From assembly GCF_039544105.1 (NCBI RefSeq), contig NZ_BAABLA010000004.1: DNA of 64,000 bases. One strand, given 5' to 3'. Made by a program: the position numbers and the translations under genes. Positions 44,008 through 52,267 of the stretch are shown here, piece after piece (the first letter of the stretch is position 1; each line of letters starts with the position of its first letter). The notes below the pieces were generated by a model that was not told the DNA's origin, ran no database searches, and worked only from the letters and a program-made list of their open reading frames with translations. The stretch comes from Haloechinothrix_A salitolerans (GTDB lineage: Bacteria > Actinomycetota > Actinomycetes > Mycobacteriales > Pseudonocardiaceae).

Positions 44008-45834
44008 GTGCGCACTACGAACACCTCTCGCGCCGCCGCGGCTTCCCCGTTCGTGCCCGACGCGATCGAGGTCGGCGCCCGTCACCTGCAGATCGGCGAG
44101 GAATGGGTGGCCTCGTTCGCTGTCACCGGCTACCCCAGGGAGGTCTATCCGGGCTGGCTGCAACCCTTGCTGACCCATGCGGCTCGGGTAGACGTGTCGC
44201 TACACATCGAGCCGATCGACCCCCGGGTGGCCGCCGAGCGGTTGCGCACGCAACTTGGCAAGCTCGAATCCGGGCGCCGCCACGCAGCCGAGCACGGACG
44301 CCTCCACGATCCCGAAGCCGAAGCCGCCACCGAGGACGCCCACGACCTCTCCGACCGGCTCGCCCGCGGCGAAGGACGCTTGTTCAAGGTGGGTTTGTAC
44401 CTCGTGGTGCACGCTTCCTCCGAAACCGAGCTGATCGAAGAGATCAGCACGCTGCGAGCCCTGGCAGCCAGCCTGCTCATGGACGCTAAACCCACCACCT
44501 ACCGCAGCCTGCAAGGGTGGGTGACGGCCCTGCCGATGGGCCTGGACCCGATCGGCATGACCCGCAGCTTCGACACCGCCGCGCTCTCGGCCGGGTTCCC
44601 GTTCACCAGCCCCGACGTGCCACCATCGGATGTCACCTCAGCATCGGCAACCGCCGGTGTCCTCTATGGCCATAATCTCGGCAGCCAGGCGCTGGTGCAC
44701 TGGGACCGGTTCTCTTGCGAGAACTACAACTCCGTCATCCTCGGCAGGAGCGGGGCCGGCAAGTCTTATCTGGTGAAGCTGGAGACCCTGCGTAGCCTCT
44801 ACCAGGGCATCGAGATCATCATCATTGACCCCGAAGATGAATACGCCCGCCTGGCCGACGCGGTGGGCGGAACCTACTTCGCCTTGGGCAGCAAGGATAT
44901 CCGGCTCAACCCGTTCGATCTGCCGATTCACACCCGTGCCGATGGGCGCCGCTCCGCCCCACCGGACGCGCTGACCCGACGCAGCCTGTTCATCCACACC
45001 CTGGTGTCAGTTCTGTTTGGACAGAGCATCAGCGCCGACGAACAAGCCGTACTGGATCAGGCGGTGACCGAGACCTACCGAGCCGCAGGGATCACCGACG
45101 ACTCTCGGACCTGGACTCGGCAAGCGCCCTTGCTGGCCGACCTGTGTGCGACGCTGGCCAGCAGCGACAACGACACGGCACACGCTTTGGCCGCACGCCT
45201 GCATCCCTTTACCGATGGCGCGTTCTCGGTGCTGTTCAACGGACCGACCACCGCGCCTCCCGACGGGCATCTGCTCGTACTCAGTCTGCGCAACCTGCCC
45301 GACGAACTCAGACCCGCCGGCACACTCCTGACCCTCGACACGGTGTGGCGCCGGGTCTCCAACTCCGCCACGCGCCGACCCCGGATGTGCGTGGTCGATG
45401 AAGCATGGCTGCTCATGCAGCAACAAGCCGGCGCCGAATACCTGTGGAGGATGGCCAAGTCCGCACGCAAGAACTGGCTCGGCTTCACGGTCATTTCCCA
45501 GGACGTGGGCGACGTGCTGGGTTCGGACCTCGGCCAAGCGATCATCGCGAACGCAGCCACCCAAATCCTGCTGCGCCAAGCGCCACAAGCGATCGATCAC
45601 ATCGTGCGCACCTTCAACCTCTCTGAAGGCGAACGGCAATTCCTGCTCTCGGCGGGCACGGGACAAGCGCTCTTGTCCACCGGTACTCACCGCGTGGCGC
45701 TGCAGGCCATCGCTTCCGACGCCGAACACGCCCTGATCACCACTGACCCGGCCGAACTCGCCGCCATGACACACGGATCACACGACGACGCGGGCAGTTC
45801 GAGCACCCATCACGAACTCATTCTCGACGACTGA
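44008..45834 (+). CDS. VirB4-type conjugation ATPase
   Basis: This 608-residue AAA+ ATPase has an N-terminal VirB4 domain (ARHLQIGEEWVASFAVTGYP), Walker A VILGRSGAGKSYLVKLETL near 244, EIIIIDPEDEYARLADAVGG after it, Walker B RMCVVDEAWLLMQQ near 460, and the C-terminal VISQDVGDVLGSDLGQAI. It powers pilus or channel assembly. The GTG at 44008 is four bases after the PrgI stop; the open frame upstream is a shadow. Confidence 0.92.
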   Translation: MRTTNTSRAAAASPFVPDAIEVGARHLQIGEEWVASFAVTGYPREVYPGWLQPLLTHAARVDVSLHIEPIDPRVAAERLRTQLGKLESGRRHAAEHGRLHDPEAEAATEDAHDLSDRLARGEGRLFKVGLYLVVHASSETELIEEISTLRALAASLLMDAKPTTYRSLQGWVTALPMGLDPIGMTRSFDTAALSAGFPFTSPDVPPSDVTSASATAGVLYGHNLGSQALVHWDRFSCENYNSVILGRSGAGKSYLVKLETLRSLYQGIEIIIIDPEDEYARLADAVGGTYFALGSKDIRLNPFDLPIHTRADGRRSAPPDALTRRSLFIHTLVSVLFGQSISADEQAVLDQAVTETYRAAGITDDSRTWTRQAPLLADLCATLASSDNDTAHALAARLHPFTDGAFSVLFNGPTTAPPDGHLLVLSLRNLPDELRPAGTLLTLDTVWRRVSNSATRRPRMCVVDEAWLLMQQQAGAEYLWRMAKSARKNWLGFTVISQDVGDVLGSDLGQAIIANAATQILLRQAPQAIDHIVRTFNLSEGERQFLLSAGTGQALLSTGTHRVALQAIASDAEHALITTDPAELAAMTHGSHDDAGSSSTHHELILDD

Positions 45835-45857
45835 CCCTGCGCAAGGGAGGAATACTA

Positions 45858-46232
45858 GTGGCCACCTCCGCCGCTGCTGACCATGCAGTTGTCCCGATCG
45901 CCGTGCACACCATCCTTCATCACGAGCTTCCCGACCTCGCTCTGACACTCGCCGTGATCGCGGCGTTCTGGCTCAGCTTCGCCGCCATCGCACTGGGCGG
46001 CATCTACATTGGCGGAGTAGTTTTCCACGTCGCGCGCAGGCTGTTCCGGGGGCGCGACCTGCGGAATCGCCGCAACGCCGAGCACGCCGATCCCGCCACG
46101 ATCCACCGCGATGACGTCGCGACCCAGATCATCGACCTCGATCACTACCGGCATCGTCGCCAACGCCACGGGAAACCGACCACCACGATGCGCGCCGACG
46201 GCTCCGAGCCGGATCCTGACGAGCCAGCCTGA
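45858..46232 (+). CDS. Small transfer-operon membrane protein
   Basis: The 124-residue product has one or two membrane segments (LALTLAVIAAFWLSFAAIAL and GGIYIGGVVFHVARRLF) and a polar His/Arg/Asp-rich cytoplasmic tail. The GTG start has an AAGGGAGGAA site 8 bp upstream. No family is recognised. Position between virB4 and virD4 suggests an accessory role. Confidence 0.6.
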   Translation: MATSAAADHAVVPIAVHTILHHELPDLALTLAVIAAFWLSFAAIALGGIYIGGVVFHVARRLFRGRDLRNRRNAEHADPATIHRDDVATQIIDLDHYRHRRQRHGKPTTTMRADGSEPDPDEPA

Positions 46233-46344
46233 CCCAGCCCACCGCACCTAACGCATCGCGGCTGAGGAGAACGGTGCGCATTGTTCCGCGCACGGTCTCG
46301 CGTCGTTGCCGAACTTCTCCCTCGATTCAGTCTGGGGTACACCT

Positions 46345-47172
46345 ATGCCTTCATCTGCTTCCGCATCCACACCTGGTGCAGCGTTACCGCGTCCGCGGCG
46401 ACTGCTCACCCAAAACCGAGAGATGCGGGCCATCGGCGTCCACAACTGGACCCTGCCCGCCCTGGCCGCCCGACTTCCGGACGGCCGCACCCAGATCACC
46501 TGTCCCAACGCCGGGATCTGTGCCCACGTGTGCTACGCGCGCCACGGCAGCTACACCTGGCCCGCGGTGCGCGCCAAGCACCAGGCGAACCTGGCGTTCG
46601 TGCTCGATGATCCGGACGGCTGGGAGCGGGCCATGCTCGCCGAACTCGCCTCCCCAAAGTTCCGGGGAGCATGGGTGCGAATCCACGATTCCGGCGACTT
46701 CTTCTCCAACGACTACACCCTCCGGTGGCTGCAGATCATGCGCCAACGCCCGGGCACCAACTTCTACGCCTACACCAAGGAAGTCCGGCGCTTCCGCGAG
46801 TTGGTCGAACCGAACCCACCGGAGAACTTCCTCTGGGTCTACAGCTACGGCGGCCGGGAAGACGGACTGCTGGACGCGAGCGTGGACCGGATCGCTGATG
46901 TGTTCCCCGACGAGGACTCCATCGCCGAGGCTGGCTGGTCCTCGCAAGAAGCCTCAGACCTGCTGGCCGTGCTGGGGCCCCGCTTGGTCGGTGTGCCGGC
47001 GAACCGCATCCCGCACTTCCTGAAACGGCTCCGCGGTCGCCGGTTCTCCGAGTGGCAAGCCGAGGTCGACGCCGAACGCCACACCCGACGGGGCGCCGCG
47101 ACGGTGCGCTCGATCACCAGCGCATCATCCGCGCGCCGCCAAAACAACACCGGCGGCAGCGAGGCCGCCTGA
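46345..47172 (+). CDS. GP88-like protein (phage gene 88 family)
   Basis: This protein of about 275 residues has conserved LTQNREMRAIGVHNWTLPA. A Cys pair follows in CPNAGICAHVCYARHGSYTW, then WVRIHDSGDFFSNDYTLRWL, FYAYTKEVRRFRELVE and FLWVYSYGGREDGLLD. These match gene product 88 of mycobacteriophages, a widespread mobile-element family of unknown activity with invariant Cys, His and Asp residues suggesting metal binding. The ATG at 46345 is chosen; a TTG at 46306 and an ATG at 46423 are alternatives. Confidence 0.75.
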   Translation: MPSSASASTPGAALPRPRRLLTQNREMRAIGVHNWTLPALAARLPDGRTQITCPNAGICAHVCYARHGSYTWPAVRAKHQANLAFVLDDPDGWERAMLAELASPKFRGAWVRIHDSGDFFSNDYTLRWLQIMRQRPGTNFYAYTKEVRRFRELVEPNPPENFLWVYSYGGREDGLLDASVDRIADVFPDEDSIAEAGWSSQEASDLLAVLGPRLVGVPANRIPHFLKRLRGRRFSEWQAEVDAERHTRRGAATVRSITSASSARRQNNTGGSEAA

Positions 47173-47215
47173 ACGTGTCGACTCCCCGCCTCCGCGTCTG
47201 AGGAGGTTCCCGCTC

Positions 47216-49705
47216 GTGCCAATACAGAAGAAATCCATTGTGGATAGTCCCCTTGGCGAGCTGCTCACCGATCCATGGAGTGCCGTCAGCTCTTGGTTGG
47301 ACGCCGCCTGGCCCGCAATGCGCTTCTGGGGCCCGATCGTGCTGACCGCGATCGGCGGCCTCATCGTGGTGCGGCGCTGGTGGTCGAATCGCTGCCAGGA
47401 CCGGCTGCACAACCACGCCCGCGTGGTGACCATCCTGGCTCCACCGACCGTCGACCCCGAGGGCGCACCCGCGGTGTGGTCGAACTTGGTCGGCCTTCTG
47501 CTGCGCCCCCCGTGGAGCCGGCTCGCCAGAGGGCAGCCGCATCTCGCGTGGGAGTACGTGTTCGATCACAACGGCGTACGGATCAGGCTGTGGGTGCCGG
47601 GCACGGTTCCGCCTGGCGTGGTCGAGCGCGCGGTCGAGTCCGCCTGGCCCGGGGCACGCACCCGCACGGAGCAGGCCAGCGCGCCGATACCGGTTGAGGT
47701 CGACGTGAGCCGTCGCCAGCTGGTCACCGGGGGAGTGTTGCGACTCGCTCGCTCTGAGACGCTGCCCATCCGATCGGGTTTCGAGGCCGACCCCATCCGC
47801 GCGCTGGTGGGCGCACCGACCGGGCTCGGCGTCCATGAGACGGCGTGCGTGCAAGTGCTCGCCCGCCCGGTGACCGGTCGCCGCGCCACTCACGCCCGCC
47901 GCGCCGCCGGACATCTGCGCGCGGGCGGCTCGACCCGACCGGTCGGCAGGCTGCTGGACCTGGTCACACCGGGTCCAACACCGACACCGTCGACGTCGGA
48001 TCGGCAGCCGCGGCTGGACCCGCAAACCTCGCTGGAGTATCAGGCGCAGAACCGTGCCATCGTGGCCAAGCAGCGCGGCTCCCAATGGGAGACCCTCATT
48101 CGCTACGCGGTATCGGCCAGCGTGCCCGCCCAGACACCACCCGAGCAGGTGGCCCGCGTGCGTGACCAGCTCCGGGGCCGGGCGCACGGCATCGCCAGCG
48201 CGTTCTCCACCTTCACCGAGCACAACCACTATCGGCGCCGACGCCTCCGCGAGCCCGAGCGGGCGATGAGTCGGCGCCACCTCCAGCGCGGAGACCTCCT
48301 GTCGGTTCCCGAGCTCGCCGCCGTCGCCCATGTGCCCACCGACGACGCCACGCCCGGACTCGCTCGTGCCGGTGCCAAGGCCGTGCCGCCTCCACCGCAC
48401 ATCCCGACCGAGGGCGAGTTGATCCGTCCGATCGGGATCTCCGACACCGGTCATGCCAGGCCCGTCGGGCTGCAGGTCTCCGATGCCCGCCACCACCTCC
48501 ACCTGCTCGGCAGCACCGGGGCAGGGAAGTCGACGATCCTGGCGCGGATGATCCTGGCCGATGCCGAACACGGCCGGGGCGCGATTGTTGTCGACCCCAA
48601 GGGCGACCTGGTCACCGACGTGATGCAGCGGCTGCCCAAGCACGCCGCCGAGAAGGTGGTGCTCTTCGACGCCGACTCGACCGGGCCCACGCCCTGCCTG
48701 AACCCGCTGGAGGGGCCGAAAGAAGCCGCCGTGGACAACCTCGTCTCCGTGTTCAGCAGGGTGTTCTCCTCCGCGTGGGGACCGCGCACCGAGGACATCC
48801 TGCGGGCCGGGTGCCTGACCCTGCGGGCCGCCTCCGAATCGCCCACACTGGCGACCCTCCCGCAGCTGCTCACCGACCCAGCCACCCGCACCCGACACCG
48901 CGACAAGGTCCACAACGATGCCACGTTGCGGGGATTCTGGGACTGGTACGACCAGCTCAGCGATCCCGAACGGGCACGCGTGATCGCGCCCCTGCTCAAC
49001 AAGCTCCGGGCGCTACTCCTGCGGCCCTTCGTGGTCAAAGCCCTCGCAGCTGGTCCCTCCACAGTGGACATGAGAACCGTGCTCGACGGCGGGCTGTGCC
49101 TGGTGCGCCTCCCCAAAGGCAGCCTGGGTGAGGACACCACACGGCTACTCGGCTCCCTCGTCGTCGCCCGAGTCTGGCAGGCCACCACCGCCCGCGCCGC
49201 GATCCCACAACGCGAACGACGCGACGCGGCACTCTACGTCGACGAGGCGCACAACTTCCTCCACCTGCCGCACGCCATGGAAGACATGCTCGCGGAGAGC
49301 CGCGCCTACCGGCTGTCGATGACATTGGCCCATCAGAACCTCAGACAGCTCGACAAGGACTTGAAAGAAGGCATCTCGTCCAACGCGCGATCGAAGATCT
49401 ACCTCGGCGTCGGCCCCGAGGACGCCCGCGAGCTGGCGCGTCACACCGCACCCAGGATCAGTGAGCACGATCTCTGCCACCTCGGCGCCTTCCACGCCAC
49501 CGTCCGGCTGGTCGTCAATGGGGAAGAAACCCCACCGTTCACCATTGCCACGCAGCCGTTACCCCCGGCGATCCGGGGCCGAGCCCGCCTGGTGCGCAAC
49601 GCCGCCACACGCCACACCCGAGCACTGCCGACCACGACCGAGCCGAGGCGCAAACCCGCGGCATCGCAGGCCACCAGCGCGGACCCCCGCCGCACCGCCG
49701 CCTAA
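47216..49705 (+). CDS. VirD4/TraG-type coupling ATPase
   Basis: This 829-residue protein has an N-terminal membrane helix (FWGPIVLTAIGGLIVV), a long linker, Walker A LLGSTGAGKSTILARMILA near 432, GAIVVDPKGDLVTDVMQRLP, Walker B AALYVDEAHNFLHLP near 672, and TLAHQNLRQLDKDLKEGISS. It couples the DNA-protein substrate to the secretion channel and pumps DNA. The GTG has a GAGGAGG site. Together with VirB4 it shows this is a type IV system rather than the FtsK-like TraB system common in Streptomyces elements. Confidence 0.92.
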   Translation: MPIQKKSIVDSPLGELLTDPWSAVSSWLDAAWPAMRFWGPIVLTAIGGLIVVRRWWSNRCQDRLHNHARVVTILAPPTVDPEGAPAVWSNLVGLLLRPPWSRLARGQPHLAWEYVFDHNGVRIRLWVPGTVPPGVVERAVESAWPGARTRTEQASAPIPVEVDVSRRQLVTGGVLRLARSETLPIRSGFEADPIRALVGAPTGLGVHETACVQVLARPVTGRRATHARRAAGHLRAGGSTRPVGRLLDLVTPGPTPTPSTSDRQPRLDPQTSLEYQAQNRAIVAKQRGSQWETLIRYAVSASVPAQTPPEQVARVRDQLRGRAHGIASAFSTFTEHNHYRRRRLREPERAMSRRHLQRGDLLSVPELAAVAHVPTDDATPGLARAGAKAVPPPPHIPTEGELIRPIGISDTGHARPVGLQVSDARHHLHLLGSTGAGKSTILARMILADAEHGRGAIVVDPKGDLVTDVMQRLPKHAAEKVVLFDADSTGPTPCLNPLEGPKEAAVDNLVSVFSRVFSSAWGPRTEDILRAGCLTLRAASESPTLATLPQLLTDPATRTRHRDKVHNDATLRGFWDWYDQLSDPERARVIAPLLNKLRALLLRPFVVKALAAGPSTVDMRTVLDGGLCLVRLPKGSLGEDTTRLLGSLVVARVWQATTARAAIPQRERRDAALYVDEAHNFLHLPHAMEDMLAESRAYRLSMTLAHQNLRQLDKDLKEGISSNARSKIYLGVGPEDARELARHTAPRISEHDLCHLGAFHATVRLVVNGEETPPFTIATQPLPPAIRGRARLVRNAATRHTRALPTTTEPRRKPAASQATSADPRRTAA

Positions 49706-49768
49706 CAGGCCACGCCGACCACCCGGGTTGGGCTGCCTCCCGTTTCCGTTCCGTCGAGGGAGTCGTTC

Positions 49769-50806
49769 ATGTTGAATCCGAACACGCCCCAGCGCGACCT
49801 GCGCGCACCGATTCCCGCCCGCGCCAGCACACGCCTGGCCGCCTCGGCCGAGCACCTGGCCACCGTCGCCGCGCACCTGACCAGCCGCGATCGGTGGATC
49901 GCCCGGTTGCTCGCCGAACACCGCACCCTGACCTCCACACAGATCACCCAACTCGCCTTCCCCAGTCGACGGGCGGCGAACCACCGGCTCCAGCGGCTCT
50001 TCCGGTGGCGCGTGGTAGATCGCTTCCAGCCCTACATCGGCCGCGGCCGGGCGCCGATGTTCTACGTGCTCGACACCACCGGTGCACACCTGCTCGCACA
50101 TGAAGACGGCATCGACCCTCGCGAGCTCCGCTTCCGGGCCGAGCGCTCCATCGGCATCGCCTACTCCGCACGCCTGGCGCACCTGCACGGACTCAACAGC
50201 CTATTCACCGGACTCATCGCCGACGCCCGTACTCACACCGACCGCGCCGTGACCGCATGGTGGTCCGAAACCCGCTGCGCGCGCCACTTCGGTGATCTCG
50301 TACGACCCGACGGCTACGGCCGCTGGCGCGAAACCGACCACGAGCTTGAGTTCTTCATCGAATGGGACACCGGGAGCTACCAGCTCTCCCGGTTCGTGGC
50401 CAAACTGCCTGGCTACTTCGACCTCGCCACCACAACCCGCATCATCACCCCGCTGCTGGCGGTGTTCACCACCGGTCGGCGCGAGGCCCACGCTCGGCGT
50501 CAGCTGGCCCAACACCTCCGCACGCATTCCCGCCCGCATGACCTGCCGATCGCCACCACTACGGCCGAGCAGCTGAATCGGGCAGGCACCGCCTCGGCCG
50601 AGCTGTGGTTGCCCCTCCCGCACCGCGACGCAGGACGGTGTCGACTGATCGACTCGCACACCGCGTGGCCACATCTGGGCGAACCCACCACTGGCACCGC
50701 GACGTCAGCCGTCTCGACCGACACCAGCACGGTGCCCCGGCTCAGCCCGCCGGCACCGATGCCGCCCTTCGCCCACCACGACCTGACCTGGAAACCCTCG
50801 GGGTGA
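49769..50806 (+). CDS. Replication-relaxation family protein
   Basis: This 345-residue protein has a winged-helix segment (DRWIARLLAEHRTLTSTQIT then SRRAANHRLQRLFRWRVVDR). YVLDTTGAHLL and a nuclease-like core HELEFFIEWDTGSYQLSRF follow, matching the replication-relaxation family found in actinobacterial conjugative elements. It probably acts at the transfer origin, nicking or relaxing DNA. It ends 3 bp before the transglycosylase gene and follows virD4 by 63 bp. Confidence 0.78.
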   Translation: MLNPNTPQRDLRAPIPARASTRLAASAEHLATVAAHLTSRDRWIARLLAEHRTLTSTQITQLAFPSRRAANHRLQRLFRWRVVDRFQPYIGRGRAPMFYVLDTTGAHLLAHEDGIDPRELRFRAERSIGIAYSARLAHLHGLNSLFTGLIADARTHTDRAVTAWWSETRCARHFGDLVRPDGYGRWRETDHELEFFIEWDTGSYQLSRFVAKLPGYFDLATTTRIITPLLAVFTTGRREAHARRQLAQHLRTHSRPHDLPIATTTAEQLNRAGTASAELWLPLPHRDAGRCRLIDSHTAWPHLGEPTTGTATSAVSTDTSTVPRLSPPAPMPPFAHHDLTWKPSG

Positions 50807-50809
50807 TCC

Positions 50810-51799
50810 ATGCATGCCAAGCTCGCCGCCACGGTCCTCGGCGCTGTCATCGTCGTGATCGTGCTGGTCGCCGCTGCGGTATCCGGGACCGTCTCCACCT
50901 ACCTCGACGGAACTGGTTCCACGAACACCAGTCAACCCAGCCGGGCCGCTCTGGACGACATCCCCTCCCACTACCTCGCCCTGTACAGGCAGGCCGCCAC
51001 CAGCTGCCCCGGCCTGGACTGGAGCATCCTCGCAGCCGTCGGCAAGATCGAGACCGACCATGGTCGATCCACGCTCCCGGGCGTCCACAAGGGAGAAAAC
51101 GAAGCTCACGCGGGCGGGCCGATGCAGTTCCTCCGCTCCACATTCGACTCGGTGGTGGCGCGACATCCCATTCCGCCCGGCGGCAGCAACCCGCCCTCGC
51201 GGTACAACCCCCACGACGCCATCCACGCTGCTGGGTTCTATATCTGCGACGCCCTCGGCACGGACGGAGAACTCCGGCGAGCGCTGTTCGCCTATAACCA
51301 CAGCGATGACTACGTCGATGCCGTCCTCGCGCAGGCCGACACCTACCGTGCCGCACCAGCTGCGCACCCCGGCGATATCCGGCTCGACTGGCCGCCCGAA
51401 CAAGCCACCGTCCCCGATCCCACAACCAGCGGGCGGGAGCGGATCACACCGCGGACACATGCCGTCGTCCGCGCCCTGCAGCAGCGTGGTCTCACCGGCG
51501 ACGGCATCGTCTGCTTCGGTCGCCGCCCCAACCCCCACAGCGATCACCCGCAAGGACGGGCCTGCGACATCTTCGTCGACCCCCACAACCCGGCGTCGGT
51601 CGCCGAGGGCTGGCGGATCGCGAGCTGGCTGATCGAACACCAAGCCCGATACGCCACCGCCTACCTCATCTACCAGGGCAGGTACTGGTCAGCCAGCGAC
51701 CCTCGCTGGACCACCTACCGCTCCACCGTCTACGGATGCCCCAACAACGCCAACCTGACCGGATGCCACTACGACCACGTGCACGTCAGCGTGTTCTGA
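50810..51799 (+). CDS. VirB1-like lytic transglycosylase with C-terminal hydrolase-like domain
   Basis: This 329-residue secreted or anchored protein has a signal anchor (TVLGAVIVVIVLVAAAVSG) and a transglycosylase domain with catalytic Glu near 80 in ILAAVGKIETDHGRS, GPMQFLRSTF and YNPHDAIHAAGFYICDALG. The C-terminal domain (about 205-329) has GRRPNPHSDHPQGRACDIF and a terminal CHYDHVHVSVF, a His/Asp metal-site pattern seen in ARB_07466-like peptidoglycan proteins. It opens the cell wall for the transfer channel and closes the conjugation operon. Confidence 0.85.
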   Translation: MHAKLAATVLGAVIVVIVLVAAAVSGTVSTYLDGTGSTNTSQPSRAALDDIPSHYLALYRQAATSCPGLDWSILAAVGKIETDHGRSTLPGVHKGENEAHAGGPMQFLRSTFDSVVARHPIPPGGSNPPSRYNPHDAIHAAGFYICDALGTDGELRRALFAYNHSDDYVDAVLAQADTYRAAPAAHPGDIRLDWPPEQATVPDPTTSGRERITPRTHAVVRALQQRGLTGDGIVCFGRRPNPHSDHPQGRACDIFVDPHNPASVAEGWRIASWLIEHQARYATAYLIYQGRYWSASDPRWTTYRSTVYGCPNNANLTGCHYDHVHVSVF

Positions 51800-52267
51800 A
51801 ATGCCCCTTAGTTTCATCTGATGATGCTTTTGCAGATTTGGATAATCCGGCAGATCCGCTGCACCAGGCAGGATACGACCGAACCTGTCGTCGCGCCCCG
51901 CGACAGCGATCGGCACGGCGAAGGGCACCTGATTGGGTGACTTCAGCCACCGTCTTCATCTGCCGGGAAATTTGTCCTTTGAACCGGCCCGCTGCGGCAC
52001 CGATCGCGGTCGTCGCATTCGGCCGGGAACCGCGGCCGCCGCCAACCACAACCGATCAATATCGTTTATTGCGCTTCCGGCGTTCGCTCGTCAAAGTCGC
52101 CATGACCCCGAGCCTCGGCCCGCACGCAACCAACGAGAAGTCGTGGCAGAAGCAGATGTTCGCTAGATGGCGAAACGGGATGGATGCCGCGAACACTCGG
52201 TGCGGTGGGTCCTGAAGGCCGTGAGGCGTTGGCGGTGCTCGTGCTCGGACACGGGTTTGCGGAAGGT
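51800..52267. other. Non-coding gap after the conjugation operon
   Basis: Short frames on both strands cross this 468-bp stretch, but none has start context or family similarity. Base composition is lower in GC just after the transglycosylase stop. It lies between convergent genes and probably holds terminators; no clear hairpin with a U-tract was found. Confidence 0.5.

Noticed and set aside
47114..48913. 599-codon minus-strand frame antisense to virD4
   Set aside because: The coupling ATPase motifs on the plus strand are complete; the antisense frame has no domain.
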